The notes under the pieces were generated by a model. It had not been told where the DNA came from, did not search any database, and saw only the letters and a list, made by a program, of their open reading frames with translations. Shown piece after piece: positions 14,765 through 24,752 of a stretch of DNA of 35,537 bases. This DNA is from Pseudomonas palleroniana (GTDB lineage: Bacteria > Pseudomonadota > Gammaproteobacteria > Pseudomonadales > Pseudomonadaceae). Position 1 is the stretch's first letter; every line of letters starts with the position of its first letter. The DNA is taken from NCBI RefSeq assembly GCF_003031675.1, contig NZ_PYWX01000044.1, positions 1 to 35,537 on the forward strand. Direction: 5' to 3'. The translations under genes and the position numbers were made by a program.

Positions 14765-17119
14765 ATGAAACGCAGCCTGACCGTGCTCGCCCTACTGATT
14801 ACCGCCCTCCTGGCCGGCGCCGGCTGGTATGTCTACAGCAAGCAACCCACGCGTCAGGGCACAGTCATGCTCAACCATCTGCAAGGCTCCGTCACGGTGC
14901 GTTACGACGACCGTGGCGTGCCGCACATTCGCGCCGAGAATGAGGCCGACCTGTATCGCGCCCTGGGCTATGTGCATGCCCAGGACCGCCTGTTCCAGAT
15001 GGAGATCATGCGGCGCCTGGCCCGTGGCGAGCTGGCCGAGGTGCTGGGCCCCAAGCTGCTGGAAACCGACAAACTGTTCCGCAGCCTGCGTATTCGTGAA
15101 CGGGCCTTGAGCTACGTGGAACACATCGACCACGACTCAAGCGCCTGGAAGGCCCTTCAAGCCTATCTGGACGGGATCAACCAATATCAGGACAGCCACG
15201 CCAGCCCCATGGAGTTCGATGTGCTGGGCATCACCAAGCGGCCCTTTACACCCGAAGACACCATCAGCGTCGCCGGGTACATGGCCTACAGTTTTGCCGT
15301 CGCGTTTCGTACCGAACCTGTGCTGACTTATGTACGCGACCAGCTGGGTAGCGATTACCTGAAAGTCTTCGACCTGGACTGGCAACCCAAGGGCGCGCTC
15401 AACCTGGCCGCCGGCGACTGGAAAAGCCTCGGCGCCCTCGCCGCTCTGAGTGACAGGGCCTTGGCCGATAACGGCCTGCCGCAGTTCGAGGGCAGCAACG
15501 CCTGGGCCATCAGCGGCAGCCGCACCCAAAGCGGCAAACCGTTGCTGGCAGGTGACCCGCATATCCGCTTCTCGGTGCCGTCGGTGTGGTACGAGGCGCA
15601 ACTGTCGGCGCCGGGCTTTGAGCTGTACGGCTACCACAACGCGCTGGTGCCGGTGGCGTTCCTGGGGCACAACCTGGATTTCGGCTGGAGCCTGACCATG
15701 TTCCAGAACGATGATCTCGACCTGATCGCCGAAAAGGTCAACCCGGATAACCCCAACCAGGTCTGGTACCACGGCCAATGGACCGACCTGACCAGCAGCG
15801 AACAGCAGATTGCCGTCAAAGGCCAGGAGCCGGTCATCCTGACGCTGCGCAGCTCGCCCCACGGTCCGATCATCAATGACGTACTCGGCGAAAATGCCGG
15901 CAAGACGCCGATTGCCATGTGGTGGGCGTTCCTCGACACCGAAAACCCGATCCTCGAAGGCTTCTACGAACTCAACCGTGCCGACACCCTGGCCAAGGCC
16001 CGTGCGGCAGCCGCCAAGGTGTCGGCCCCCGGGCTGAATATCGTGTGGGCAAATGCCAAGGGCGATATCGGTTGGTGGGCCGCAGCGCAATTGCCGATCC
16101 GCCCGGCTGGGGTCAACCCGGCATTCATCCTCGACGGTAGCACCGCCCAGGCCGACAAGCTGGGTTTCTACCCGTTCAGCGCCAACCCTCAGGAAGAGAA
16201 TCCGGCGCGTGGTTATGTGGTGTCGGCCAACGCCCAGCCGGCCTCACCCACCGGCATGGAAATCCCCGGCTATTACAACCTGGCCGACCGTGGGCAGCAG
16301 TTGAATACACAATTGAGCGACAACAGCGTGAAGTGGAACGTGAACAACAGCCAGGCCTTGCAGCTGGGCACCACCACCGCCTACGGCCCACGGTTGCTGG
16401 CACCGTTGCTGCCGGTGTTGCGTGACGTCGTCAAGGATCCGGCCCAGTTGAAACTGGTGGAACAGCTTGCAAACTGGAAGGGTGACTACCCGCTGGGCTC
16501 CACCAGCGCCACGCTGTTCAACCAGTTCCTGTTCAACCTCACCGACGCCACCTTCCACCCGAAGCTGGGCGACGCCCTGTTCAAGACCCTGCTCACCACC
16601 CGGATGATCGACGCCGCATTGCCCCGCCTGGCCGCTTCAGCGGATTCGCCGTGGTGGAACGGCACGCGTGCCGACACCGTCAAGCTCGCCTGGGACAATA
16701 GCCTGGCGCACCTCAAGGCCACGCTCGGCGATGACCCCGGCCAGTGGCAGTGGGGCAAAGCGCACACCTTGACCCACGGGCACCCGCTGGGCATGCAGAA
16801 GCCATTGGACAAGCTCTTCAACGTCGGCCCGTTCCCCGCCCCCGGCACCCACGAGGTACCCAACAACCAATCGGCGATGATCGGCCCCGCGCCCTGGCCG
16901 GTGACCTATGGCCCGTCGACCCGCCGCCTGATCGACTTCGCCGACCCGGCCCACGCCCTGACCATCAACCCGGTGGGGCAAAGCGGCGTGCCGTTTGATC
17001 GACACTATAGTGATCAGGCGCAAACCTACATCGAAGGTGGGTATGAACAGGCACATTTCAGTGATGAGGAAGTTACGGCCAATACCCGTGGCACCCTGAA
17101 ACTATTGCCCGCCCGATAA
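14765..17119 (+). CDS. Penicillin acylase family Ntn-hydrolase, probable acyl-homoserine-lactone acylase (HacB-like)
   Basis: The 784-residue precursor has a signal sequence or anchor (residues 4-21), so it acts in the periplasm. An N-terminal alpha chain with VRYDDRGVPHIRAE and YVHAQDRLFQMEIMRR is followed by a spacer. The self-cleavage site is EGSNAW, giving Ser244 as the new N-terminal nucleophile of the beta chain. HNLDFGWSLT supplies the usual oxyanion-side motif. Such enzymes cleave amide-linked acyl chains; in P. aeruginosa the gene next to spuH (PA0305, hacB) encodes an acyl-homoserine-lactone acylase. Length and position suggest this is its orthologue, here with other genes inserted before spuH. 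Actual substrate range is not shown by sequence. Confidence 0.9.
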   Translation: MKRSLTVLALLITALLAGAGWYVYSKQPTRQGTVMLNHLQGSVTVRYDDRGVPHIRAENEADLYRALGYVHAQDRLFQMEIMRRLARGELAEVLGPKLLETDKLFRSLRIRERALSYVEHIDHDSSAWKALQAYLDGINQYQDSHASPMEFDVLGITKRPFTPEDTISVAGYMAYSFAVAFRTEPVLTYVRDQLGSDYLKVFDLDWQPKGALNLAAGDWKSLGALAALSDRALADNGLPQFEGSNAWAISGSRTQSGKPLLAGDPHIRFSVPSVWYEAQLSAPGFELYGYHNALVPVAFLGHNLDFGWSLTMFQNDDLDLIAEKVNPDNPNQVWYHGQWTDLTSSEQQIAVKGQEPVILTLRSSPHGPIINDVLGENAGKTPIAMWWAFLDTENPILEGFYELNRADTLAKARAAAAKVSAPGLNIVWANAKGDIGWWAAAQLPIRPAGVNPAFILDGSTAQADKLGFYPFSANPQEENPARGYVVSANAQPASPTGMEIPGYYNLADRGQQLNTQLSDNSVKWNVNNSQALQLGTTTAYGPRLLAPLLPVLRDVVKDPAQLKLVEQLANWKGDYPLGSTSATLFNQFLFNLTDATFHPKLGDALFKTLLTTRMIDAALPRLAASADSPWWNGTRADTVKLAWDNSLAHLKATLGDDPGQWQWGKAHTLTHGHPLGMQKPLDKLFNVGPFPAPGTHEVPNNQSAMIGPAPWPVTYGPSTRRLIDFADPAHALTINPVGQSGVPFDRHYSDQAQTYIEGGYEQAHFSDEEVTANTRGTLKLLPAR

Positions 17120-17130
17120 CCCGATCAATA

Positions 17131-17216
17131 TGGGAGGGGGCTTGCTCCCGATAGCGGTGTCTCAGTTACAGATGAGCTGACTGACACACGGCTATCGGGA
17201 GCAAGCCCCCTCCCAC
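17131..17216. repeat. REPIN with perfect 25-bp arms
   Basis: Two REP copies in inverted orientation (17131-17155 and 17191-17215) match perfectly over 25 bases, separated by 35 bases of spacer. The spacer itself has a weaker inverted match (GTGTCTCAG against CTGACTGACAC). It lies after the acylase stop, between it and the AraC remnant. The arms are identical, so the element looks recent or well maintained. Confidence 0.92.
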
Positions 17217-17241
17217 ACTTGGATCTGCGTTGTATCAGCGA

Positions 17242-17436
17242 CTACTGTGCCCGCACCCGGCCCGGCGCTTCGCCGTAGGTTTCCTTGAATTTCTTGCTGA
17301 ACGCCGCCTGGGACTGGTAGCCCACTTGCGTTGCGATATCCATCAGGCTCAGGCGCCACTGGCGCAGCAGGTTGAATGCCAGCTCCATACGCTGCGCGCC
17401 CTGGAAGCCTACGACACGCTCAAACCGGCGCCGCAA
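17242..17436 (-). pseudogene. Remnant of an AraC-family regulator (C-terminal HTH only)
   Basis: About 64 codons on the minus strand read RRRFERVVGFQGAQRMELA followed by DIATQVGYQSQAAFSKKFKE and YGEAPGRVRAQ, plainly the second half of an AraC-type DNA-binding domain. The N-terminal domain and the first helix-turn-helix are missing, and the only in-frame start is a TTG at 17436 with no ribosome-binding site. It abuts and slightly overlaps (17420-17436) the 3' end of the GlxA-type regulator gene in another frame. It is best read as a fossil left by a deletion, not an expressed gene. Confidence 0.75.
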
Positions 17437-18385
17437 AGTTAAGCCGGAACTGTTGCGGGGTCACGCCCAGTCGGCGATTGAATACACTGCGCATGTGCTG
17501 GGCATCGCGAAAGCCGCATTGGTAGGCCACGGTCTTGAGCGGTGCGCAGCTGCTTTCGAGCATCACCCGCGCCGCATCCACCCGGGCTCGCTCGACAAAC
17601 TCAGCCGGCGTTATCCGTGCTTCACGGGCAAATACCCGGGAGAAATTGCGTGCACTCATATTGGCCGCCTTGGCCAGATCGGCGATGGTCAAATCCCCCG
17701 TCAGGTTCGCCAACACGTACAACTGCACCAGCGCCACCGCCGAGGTGTTTTCGGCGTGGGGCGTGAGGAACGGGCTGAACTGCGACTGCCCACCGGAACG
17801 CTGGGTGAACACCACCAGACGCTTGGCCACGCTCAGCGCGACTTCCGGGCCATGGTCCTGGGCCAACAGGTACAGCGACAAGTCGATGCCTGCGGTCACA
17901 CCTGCCGACGTGTAGAGGTTGCCGTCCTGTGCGTAGAGGCGATCGGCATCGACCTGGGCTGTAGGGCACAGACGCGCCAGATCTGCGGCGTCGTTCCAGT
18001 GGGTGGTGACGGTTTTTCCATCCAGCAGGCCAGCGCGGGCCAGCAGGAAGGCGCCGTTGCAGATCGAACCGAAGCGTTGTGCTCTCTGTGTTGCACCGCG
18101 TAGCCAGTCATCGAAGGGGGCACCGAAATCCTCGAAGGGTAGTTGCGGGCCGCCAGCGACCAGCAGCAAGTCGTAGGGTTCAAGGGCTTCGCGGTAATGC
18201 CGATGGGCCTGTAGTGGCAGGCCATTGGAGGCCGCCATCGAGCCATGGCCAAGGCCGATGACTTCCAGCTGGTAATGGTCCTGCGGCGGCAAAAAGCGGT
18301 TGGCCTCGCAAAACACATCCATCGGCCCCGTCACATCCAGCGACTGGACGCCGGGAAAGATCAGAATGGCAACGGTTTTTTGCAT
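17420..18385 (-). CDS. GlxA-family transcriptional regulator (DJ-1/PfpI domain plus AraC HTH)
   Basis: The 321-residue protein has an N-terminal DJ-1/PfpI-like domain (VAILIFPGVQSLDVTGPMDVF, then LLLVAGG and the nucleophile-elbow-like FGSICNGAFLLARAGLL). The C-terminal part is an AraC-type double helix-turn-helix, with DLTIADLAKAANMSARNFSR for the first and LKTVAYQCGFRDAQHMRSVF for the second. Proteins of this type activate or repress nearby metabolic genes in response to an unknown ligand. It is divergent from the HD-domain gene at 18611, the probable target. The last four codons, AAPV plus stop, overlap the AraC remnant frame, so its original 3' end may have been lost at the same deletion. 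Confidence 0.88.
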   Translation of the reverse strand: MQKTVAILIFPGVQSLDVTGPMDVFCEANRFLPPQDHYQLEVIGLGHGSMAASNGLPLQAHRHYREALEPYDLLLVAGGPQLPFEDFGAPFDDWLRGATQRAQRFGSICNGAFLLARAGLLDGKTVTTHWNDAADLARLCPTAQVDADRLYAQDGNLYTSAGVTAGIDLSLYLLAQDHGPEVALSVAKRLVVFTQRSGGQSQFSPFLTPHAENTSAVALVQLYVLANLTGDLTIADLAKAANMSARNFSRVFAREARITPAEFVERARVDAARVMLESSCAPLKTVAYQCGFRDAQHMRSVFNRRLGVTPQQFRLNFAAPV

Positions 18386-18418
18386 GAGTAAACCTTATCT
18401 CTGGACTGGCGCGAAACC

Positions 18419-18489
18419 CTGTGGGAGCCGGGCTTGCCTGCGATGCAGGCGACTCGGTCTATCAGGCATACCCAGGTGATGCTATCGCA
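18419..18489. repeat. Partial REP of a second family
   Basis: This element starts CTGTGGGAGCCGGGCTTGCC, contains the hairpin GCCTGC-GAT-GCAGGC (18436-18450) and continues to GCTATCGCA. At that point the expected inverted second arm is missing. It is a different REP subfamily from the others in the window. It lies between the divergent GlxA-type and HD-domain genes and may have carried away part of their original promoter region. Confidence 0.7.
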
Positions 18490-18610
18490 CATTTGATCGC
18501 GTACAGCCTTGGCACGATGTGCAACCACATTGGCCGGGATCACTCCCTCGCCGCGATGGCCCCTTTGCAGGCACACGACCAGACTGGAATCTTTCCAGAG
18601 GAGAGCCATC

Positions 18611-19249
18611 ATGAGCACCACTATCGCCGGTATCCAGATCCCCGACAGCGCACTGGCCAAGGCCACCACCGAATACATTCGCGACGTCGAATCCGACCTG
18701 CTTTATCACCACTCCAGCCGCGTTTTCCTGTTCGGCGCCTTAAGCGGTGAACGCAAACAACTCGCTTACAACCCGGAGTTGCTCTACGTCGGCGCGATGT
18801 TCCATGACCTGGGCCTGGTCGAAGGCCATCGCAGTGACAACGAACGTTTCGAAGTGGACGGCGCCAATGCGGCGGCCACGTTTCTCAAGCCTTACGGGCT
18901 GAGTGACGACGACATCGAACAGGTATGGCTGTCCATCGCCCTGCATACCACACCGGGCGTGCCGCAGCATCTACGCCCAACCGTTGCGCTGGTGACGGCC
19001 GGCGTCGAGATGGATGTCCTGGGTATGGATTACGCAGCGTTTTCCAGCGTGCAGCGCGAGGCGGTGGTGCATGCGCATCCACGGGGTGAAGGGTTCAAGG
19101 AGTGCATCATCTGCGCCTTTGCCGACGGCTTGCGCCATCGCCCACAGACCACGTTCGGCAACGTGAAGACGGATGTACTGGTGGATCAGGAGCCAGGGTT
19201 CAAGCCGATGAATTTTGTTGAAGTCATCCGCAAATCGCCCTGGGCTTGA
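18611..19249 (+). CDS. HD-domain phosphohydrolase-type protein
   Basis: The 212-residue cytosolic protein has its metal-site histidines and HD pair in YHHSSRVFLFG (His33/34), MFHDLGLVEGH (His65-Asp66) and ALHTTPG (His112). These fit an HD-domain protein of the cyanamide-hydratase-like class. A GAGGAGAG ribosome-binding site precedes the ATG at 18611; a longer frame from 18509 runs into the REP and is rejected. The class includes phosphohydrolases and nitrile-type hydratases, so reaction cannot be fixed. The divergent GlxA-type regulator suggests that it is induced by a small-molecule signal. Confidence 0.85.
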   Translation: MSTTIAGIQIPDSALAKATTEYIRDVESDLLYHHSSRVFLFGALSGERKQLAYNPELLYVGAMFHDLGLVEGHRSDNERFEVDGANAAATFLKPYGLSDDDIEQVWLSIALHTTPGVPQHLRPTVALVTAGVEMDVLGMDYAAFSSVQREAVVHAHPRGEGFKECIICAFADGLRHRPQTTFGNVKTDVLVDQEPGFKPMNFVEVIRKSPWA

Positions 19250-19258
19250 AATGCAAAC

Positions 19259-19288
19259 AACTGTGGGAGCAAGCCCGCTCCCACAGTT
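19259..19288. repeat. REP-like 12-bp hairpin between convergent genes
   Basis: The stem CTGTGGGAGC / GCTCCCACAG, extended by AA/TT, surrounds the loop AAGCCC. It lies between the HD-domain stop (19249) and the spuH stop (19316) and may end transcripts from both sides. The sequence matches the common Pseudomonas GTGGGAGC REP core. Confidence 0.75.
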
Positions 19289-19315
19289 TGATCCAGTTTC
19301 TTCAGGTAGACCTGA

Positions 19316-20200
19316 TTAGACCGGTGCAGTCGCGCGGCGCTTGTCCGGCTGCTGCCAGCCATCCGCCGCCGCTTCTTCGATGGCTTGCTGGATGGCTTTC
19401 TTGCGGTGCTCTTCGGCACGACGGCTGAAGAACCACACCAGGAAGGTCACCAGCGACACCGCCAACAGAATCAGGCTGGCCACGGCATTGATCTCGGGTT
19501 TGACCCCAAGGCGCACCGCCGAGAACACTTCCATCGGCAAGGTCGTCGAGCCCGGGCCCGATACGAAGCTGGCCAGTACCAGGTCATCCAGCGACAAGGC
19601 GAACGACATCATGCCGCCCGCCGCCAGCGATGGCGCGATCATCGGGATCGTGATCAGGAAGAACACCTTCCACGGTCGCGCCCCCAGGTCCATCGCCGCT
19701 TCTTCAATCGACAGGTCCAGCTCACGCAGGCGTGCCGACACCACCACCGCCACATACGCCGCACAGAAAGTGGTGTGGGCGATCCAGATGGTGACGATGC
19801 CACGCTCCTGGGGCCAGCCGATCATTTGCGCCATGGCCACGAACAGCAGCAACAGCGACAGACCGGTGATCACTTCCGGCATCACCAACGGCGCGGTCAC
19901 CAGGCCGCCGAACAGCGTGCGGCCCTTGAACTGGCTGATGCGCGTCAGCACGAAGGCCGCCAAGGTGCCCAGGGCCACCGCAGCCACCGCCGTATAGCAG
20001 GCGATTTCCAGCGAGCGGGCCACCGAGCCCATCAACTGGGTGTTGTCCAACAGGCCCACGTACCACTTGATCGACCAACCGCCCCAGACTGTCACCAGCT
20101 TGGATTCGTTGAACGAGTAGATCACCAGGATCAGCATCGGCAGGTAGATGAACAGCAACCCCGCCACCAGCATGAAGCTTGAGAAACTGACGCGCTTCAT
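19316..20200 (-). CDS. spuH: Polyamine ABC transporter permease SpuH (PotI-type)
   Basis: The 294-residue inner-membrane permease has six predicted helices. The binding-protein-dependent transport signature (EAA loop) is LSIEEAAMDLGARPWKVFFLITIPMI when read across two adjoining segments. It should form the transmembrane channel with SpuG for putrescine and spermidine import, powered by SpuF. It overlaps spuG by four bases (ATGA) and is the last gene of the minus-strand spu operon. A polar, basic and alanine-rich tail of about 30 residues follows the last helix. A hairpin lies 28 bases past its stop. Confidence 0.93.
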   Translation of the reverse strand: MKRVSFSSFMLVAGLLFIYLPMLILVIYSFNESKLVTVWGGWSIKWYVGLLDNTQLMGSVARSLEIACYTAVAAVALGTLAAFVLTRISQFKGRTLFGGLVTAPLVMPEVITGLSLLLLFVAMAQMIGWPQERGIVTIWIAHTTFCAAYVAVVVSARLRELDLSIEEAAMDLGARPWKVFFLITIPMIAPSLAAGGMMSFALSLDDLVLASFVSGPGSTTLPMEVFSAVRLGVKPEINAVASLILLAVSLVTFLVWFFSRRAEEHRKKAIQQAIEEAAADGWQQPDKRRATAPV

Positions 20201-21117
20201 ATCTTGCCCTCCATCTCTTTGGCTTGGCTGCGGTTGAACAGGATGATCGGCACGATCAGGATCGCCAGCATCACCACCGCCAGGGCTGAGGCCACCGGCC
20301 AGTCACGGTTATTGAAGAACTCTTGCCACAACACTTTACCGATCATCAGGGTTTCCGGGCCGCCCAGCAGTTCCGGGATCACGAACTCGCCCACTACCGG
20401 GATAAACACCAGCATGCAACCGGCGATGATGCCGTTCTTGGACAGCGGCACGGTGATCTTCCAGAAACTGTTGAAGGTGCTCGAACCCAGGTCGGACGCG
20501 GCTTCCAGCAGGCTCTGGTCGTGTTTGACCAGGTTGGCGTACAGCGGCAGGATCATGAACGGCAGGTACGAATAGACCACGCCGATATACACCGCAATAT
20601 TGGTATTGAGGATCTGCAGCGGCTCATTGATCAACCCGATGGACATCAGGAAGCCGTTGAGCAAACCGTTGTTGCTGAGGATGCCCATCCACGCATACAC
20701 ACGGATCAGAATCGCGGTCCAGGTCGGCATCATGATCAGCAACACCAGCACGGTCTGCATCTCTTTGCGCGCGCTGGCGATGGCGTAGGCCATCGGATAG
20801 CCGATCAACAGACACAGGAGCGTGCTGAAAAACGCCATCTTCAACGAGCCCAGGTATGCGGCGATGTACAACTCGTCGTCACCCAGCATCGAGTAGTTGG
20901 CCAGGTTGAGCACCACCTGCAGTTTCTGCTCAACGAAGGTGTAGATCTCGGTGTAAGGCGGGATCGCGACGTCGGCTTCGGCAAAGCTGATCTTCAAGAC
21001 GATGAAGAACGGCAGCATGAAGAACAGGAACAACCAAAGAAATGGAATCCCGATAACCACGTGTCGACCATCGGGAGTTATTCGTTGCAACTGGCGCTTG
21101 AGCTTCTTCATGTTCAT
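20197..21117 (-). CDS. spuG: Polyamine ABC transporter permease SpuG (PotH-type)
   Basis: The 306-residue permease is the partner of SpuH, with the EAA loop LLEAASDLGSSTFNSFWKIT and multiple helices. The first helix is near 25-45 (GIPFLWLFLFFMLPFFIVL), followed by a large periplasmic loop typical of PotB/PotH. The start at 21117 creates an ATGA overlap with the spuF stop; a longer frame to 21153 would run further into spuF. Translational coupling on both sides (spuF-spuG-spuH) fixes a stoichiometric inner-membrane complex. Confidence 0.93.
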   Translation of the reverse strand: MNMKKLKRQLQRITPDGRHVVIGIPFLWLFLFFMLPFFIVLKISFAEADVAIPPYTEIYTFVEQKLQVVLNLANYSMLGDDELYIAAYLGSLKMAFFSTLLCLLIGYPMAYAIASARKEMQTVLVLLIMMPTWTAILIRVYAWMGILSNNGLLNGFLMSIGLINEPLQILNTNIAVYIGVVYSYLPFMILPLYANLVKHDQSLLEAASDLGSSTFNSFWKITVPLSKNGIIAGCMLVFIPVVGEFVIPELLGGPETLMIGKVLWQEFFNNRDWPVASALAVVMLAILIVPIILFNRSQAKEMEGKI

Positions 21118-22256
21118 GAGCGAAGTACCACGCCGCTGTCGTCTTCCCACCACACGTAGACCTGGTCGCCCCAGGTCGGACGCTGGCCACGGCGTTCGGC
21201 GTTAGCCACGAAGGACTGCACCAGTTTGCCGCTCGGCAGTTCCACGTAGAACACCGAATGGCCACCCAGGTAGGCAATGTCGTGCACTTTGCCGCTGGAC
21301 CAGTTGTGCTCGCAGGTCGGCATTTCGGTGGTGACCAGCAGTTTTTCCGGGCGAATGGCGTAAGTCACGGATTTGTCTTCCACCGAGGTGGCAATGCCGT
21401 AGCCCACGTAGATGTCGCGGTCCAGGTCCGGGCACTTGAGCACCGCGTGGCCTTCGGCGTCATCCACCACCTGGGTGTCGAAGATGTTGACGTTGCCGAT
21501 GAACTCGCACACCAGGCGGCTGGTCGGGGTTTCGTAGATATCGATCGGGCTGCCGATCTGGGCGATCCAGCCCAGGTGCATGATCGCGATGCGTTCAGCC
21601 ATGGTCATGGCCTCTTCCTGGTCGTGGGTCACCATGACGCAGGTCACACCCACGCGCTCGATGATCTCAACCAGTTCAAGCTGCATCTGCGAACGCAGTT
21701 TCTTGTCCAGCGCGCCCATCGGCTCATCGAGCAGCAGCAGTTTCGGGCGCTTGGCCAGGGAACGGGCCAGGGCCACACGCTGACGCTGACCACCGGACAA
21801 CTGGTGCGGCTTGCGCTTGGCGTACTGGCTCATCTGTACCAGCTTGAGCATCTCGGCCACCCGGGCGTCGATTTCGGCCTTGGGGATCTTGTCCTGTTGC
21901 AGGCCGAAGGCGATGTTCTGCGCCACGGTCATGTGAGGGAACAAGGCGTAGGACTGGAACATCATGTTGATCGGCCGCTCGTAGGGCGGCATGTCGGTGA
22001 TGTCCACACCGTCGAGGTAGATGCGACCTTCCGTTGGGCGCTCGAAGCCTGCGAGCATGCGCAGCAAGGTGGATTTGCCTGAGCCCGAACCGCCGAGCAA
22101 GGCGAAGATCTCGCCTTTCTTGATTTCCAGGGACACATCGTCCACGGCAATCGTCTCGTCGAACTTCTTCGTGACCCGGTCGATTTTGACCAACACCTTT
22201 TTCGGTGTCTGGTCGCCCTCGAGGGCTTTCTTATAGGCGCCGGAGGCAACTGCCAT
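21114..22256 (-). CDS. spuF: Polyamine ABC transporter ATPase SpuF (PotG-type)
   Basis: The 380-residue ATPase has Walker A GGSGSGKS (about 55-62), the Q-loop MMFQSYALFPHM (98-109), signature LSGGQRQR (153-160), Walker B LLLLDEP (173-179) and the His-switch MVTHDQEEA. The C-terminal third is the TOBE regulatory domain usual for PotA/PotG. It energises import through SpuG/SpuH. The ATG at 22256 has GGGAG at the right distance and starts the protein MAVASGAYKK; the longer frame from 22292 is less likely. It lies 65 bases downstream of spuE. Confidence 0.94.
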   Translation of the reverse strand: MAVASGAYKKALEGDQTPKKVLVKIDRVTKKFDETIAVDDVSLEIKKGEIFALLGGSGSGKSTLLRMLAGFERPTEGRIYLDGVDITDMPPYERPINMMFQSYALFPHMTVAQNIAFGLQQDKIPKAEIDARVAEMLKLVQMSQYAKRKPHQLSGGQRQRVALARSLAKRPKLLLLDEPMGALDKKLRSQMQLELVEIIERVGVTCVMVTHDQEEAMTMAERIAIMHLGWIAQIGSPIDIYETPTSRLVCEFIGNVNIFDTQVVDDAEGHAVLKCPDLDRDIYVGYGIATSVEDKSVTYAIRPEKLLVTTEMPTCEHNWSSGKVHDIAYLGGHSVFYVELPSGKLVQSFVANAERRGQRPTWGDQVYVWWEDDSGVVLRS

Positions 22257-22321
22257 TTGCGAAACTCCCAACAAAGTTTTCTGTTCGACCAATACGGACG
22301 AAACCTTGGATAGTTTGAGCC

Positions 22322-23428
<1,107 letters not shown>

Positions 23429-23526
23429 TTAAATAGTTGGGCCCAAAAGTTGTTGCCCGGCAACAAAACCGGCGCGCAACTTACCCTCGATAAACCGATC
23501 CGGCAAAACTTTCTGTCATTTAAATG

Positions 23527-23570
23527 TGTGGGAGCGGGTTATGTGGGAGGGAGCAAGCCCCCTCCCACAC
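23527..23570. repeat. REP element inside the spu operon (spuD-spuE spacer)
   Basis: A full REP hairpin (TGTGGGAGGG / CCCTCCCACA, 23542-23569) is preceded by a partial copy (TGTGGGAGCGGG, from 23528). It lies within a transcription unit, between two binding-protein genes. Such a stem could stabilise upstream spuD mRNA or lower expression of spuE and the genes below. Confidence 0.8.
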
Positions 23571-23589
23571 TCCCCTCCGGCCTTGAGGC

Positions 23590-24699
23590 TTATTTACCGG
23601 ATTTGATCTTGGTCCAGCTGCGTGTCATTTCACGCTGGGTCGCAGCCGGCAAGTCAGCAATGGCGTAGAGCTTGGCCTGCACATCGGCTGGTGGATAGAT
23701 GCCTGGGTCGCTGGTGATTTCCTTGTCGACCAGTGCGGTAGCCTTCTCGTTACCGTTCGGGAAACGCACGCTGTCGGTGATCGCAGCCATGACCTCCGGC
23801 TTGAGCAGGTAGTTCATGAACTTGTAGGCGGCGTCGACGTTTTCGGCATCTTTAGGGATGGCGACCATGTCATAGAAGCTGCCTGCACCTTCTTTCGGAA
23901 TATCGTAGGCCACCTTGACCTTGCCGCCGGCTTCGGCCGCACGGGACTTGGCCTGCTGGATATCACCCGAGTAACCCACGGCGACGCAGATGTTGCCGTT
24001 GGCCAGGTCCGAGATGTACTTGGACGAGTGGAAGTAGCTGATCGACGGACGGATTTTCAGGAACAGGTCTTCGGCTTGCTTGAGCTGTTTTTTATCCTGA
24101 GTGTCGGTTGGCAGGCCCAGGTAGTGCAGAGCCACCGGCAGCATTTCGGTCGGCGAGTCGAGGAAGCTCACGCCGCAGCTCTTGAGCTTGGCAATGTTTT
24201 CAGGCTTGAGCAGCACGTCCCACGAATCGATCTTGTCCACGCCCAGCGCGGCCTTGACCTTCTCCGGGTTGTAGCCGATGCCGATCGAGCCCCACATGTA
24301 AGGGAAGGCGTGCTTGTTGTCCGGGTCGCTGACCGACACGGCTTTAAGCAGGGATTTGTTCAGGTTGTCGTAGTTGGACAGCTTGGACTTGTCCAGCTCC
24401 TGGTAGACACCGGCCTTGATCTGCTTGGCGAGGAAGTTGTTCGACGGAACGACGATGTCGTAGCCGGACTTGCCTGCCAGCAGCTTGGCTTCCAGGGTTT
24501 CGTTACTGTCGAAAACGTCGTACACCACTTTGATGCCCGACTCTTTTTCAAAGTTGGCGATGGTGTCCGGTGCAATGTAGTCAGACCAGTTGTAGACGTG
24601 CAGCACTTTATCGTCTGCCTGGGCCGCACCCGCCATTGCGCCCATCAGGGACAAGGCGAGGAGAGTCTTGCCAGCGTTCTTCAAACCTAATGCCTTCAT
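23590..24699 (-). CDS. spuD: Polyamine-binding periplasmic protein SpuD (putrescine type by position)
   Basis: The 369-residue periplasmic binding protein has signal peptide [20 protein letters not shown] onwards, cleaved near [42 protein letters not shown] and [20 protein letters not shown] place it in the PotF group. In P. aeruginosa SpuD prefers putrescine, and position right after spuC supports the same name here. It starts with ATG, unlike its paralogue spuE, and is flanked by several stem-loops, consistent with higher expression of the abundant binder. Confidence 0.92.
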   Translation of the reverse strand: MKALGLKNAGKTLLALSLMGAMAGAAQADDKVLHVYNWSDYIAPDTIANFEKESGIKVVYDVFDSNETLEAKLLAGKSGYDIVVPSNNFLAKQIKAGVYQELDKSKLSNYDNLNKSLLKAVSVSDPDNKHAFPYMWGSIGIGYNPEKVKAALGVDKIDSWDVLLKPENIAKLKSCGVSFLDSPTEMLPVALHYLGLPTDTQDKKQLKQAEDLFLKIRPSISYFHSSKYISDLANGNICVAVGYSGDIQQAKSRAAEAGGKVKVAYDIPKEGAGSFYDMVAIPKDAENVDAAYKFMNYLLKPEVMAAITDSVRFPNGNEKATALVDKEITSDPGIYPPADVQAKLYAIADLPAATQREMTRSWTKIKSGK

Positions 24700-24752
24700 T
24701 ATGGTGATGCTCCAATTTTTCTTTTTTGGGCCACGTTCTTTTATGTTCGGCG

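Noticed and set aside
17131..17215. Long inverted repeat considered as an insertion-sequence end pair
   Set aside because: Only 35 bases lie between the arms, with no transposase; the arms match the REP family seen at other sites in the window.
19385..21159. Plus-strand frames of 265 and 278 codons rich in His, Gln and Arg
   Set aside because: They mirror the spuH and spuG permeases, whose hydrophobic codons read as polar residues on the other strand.
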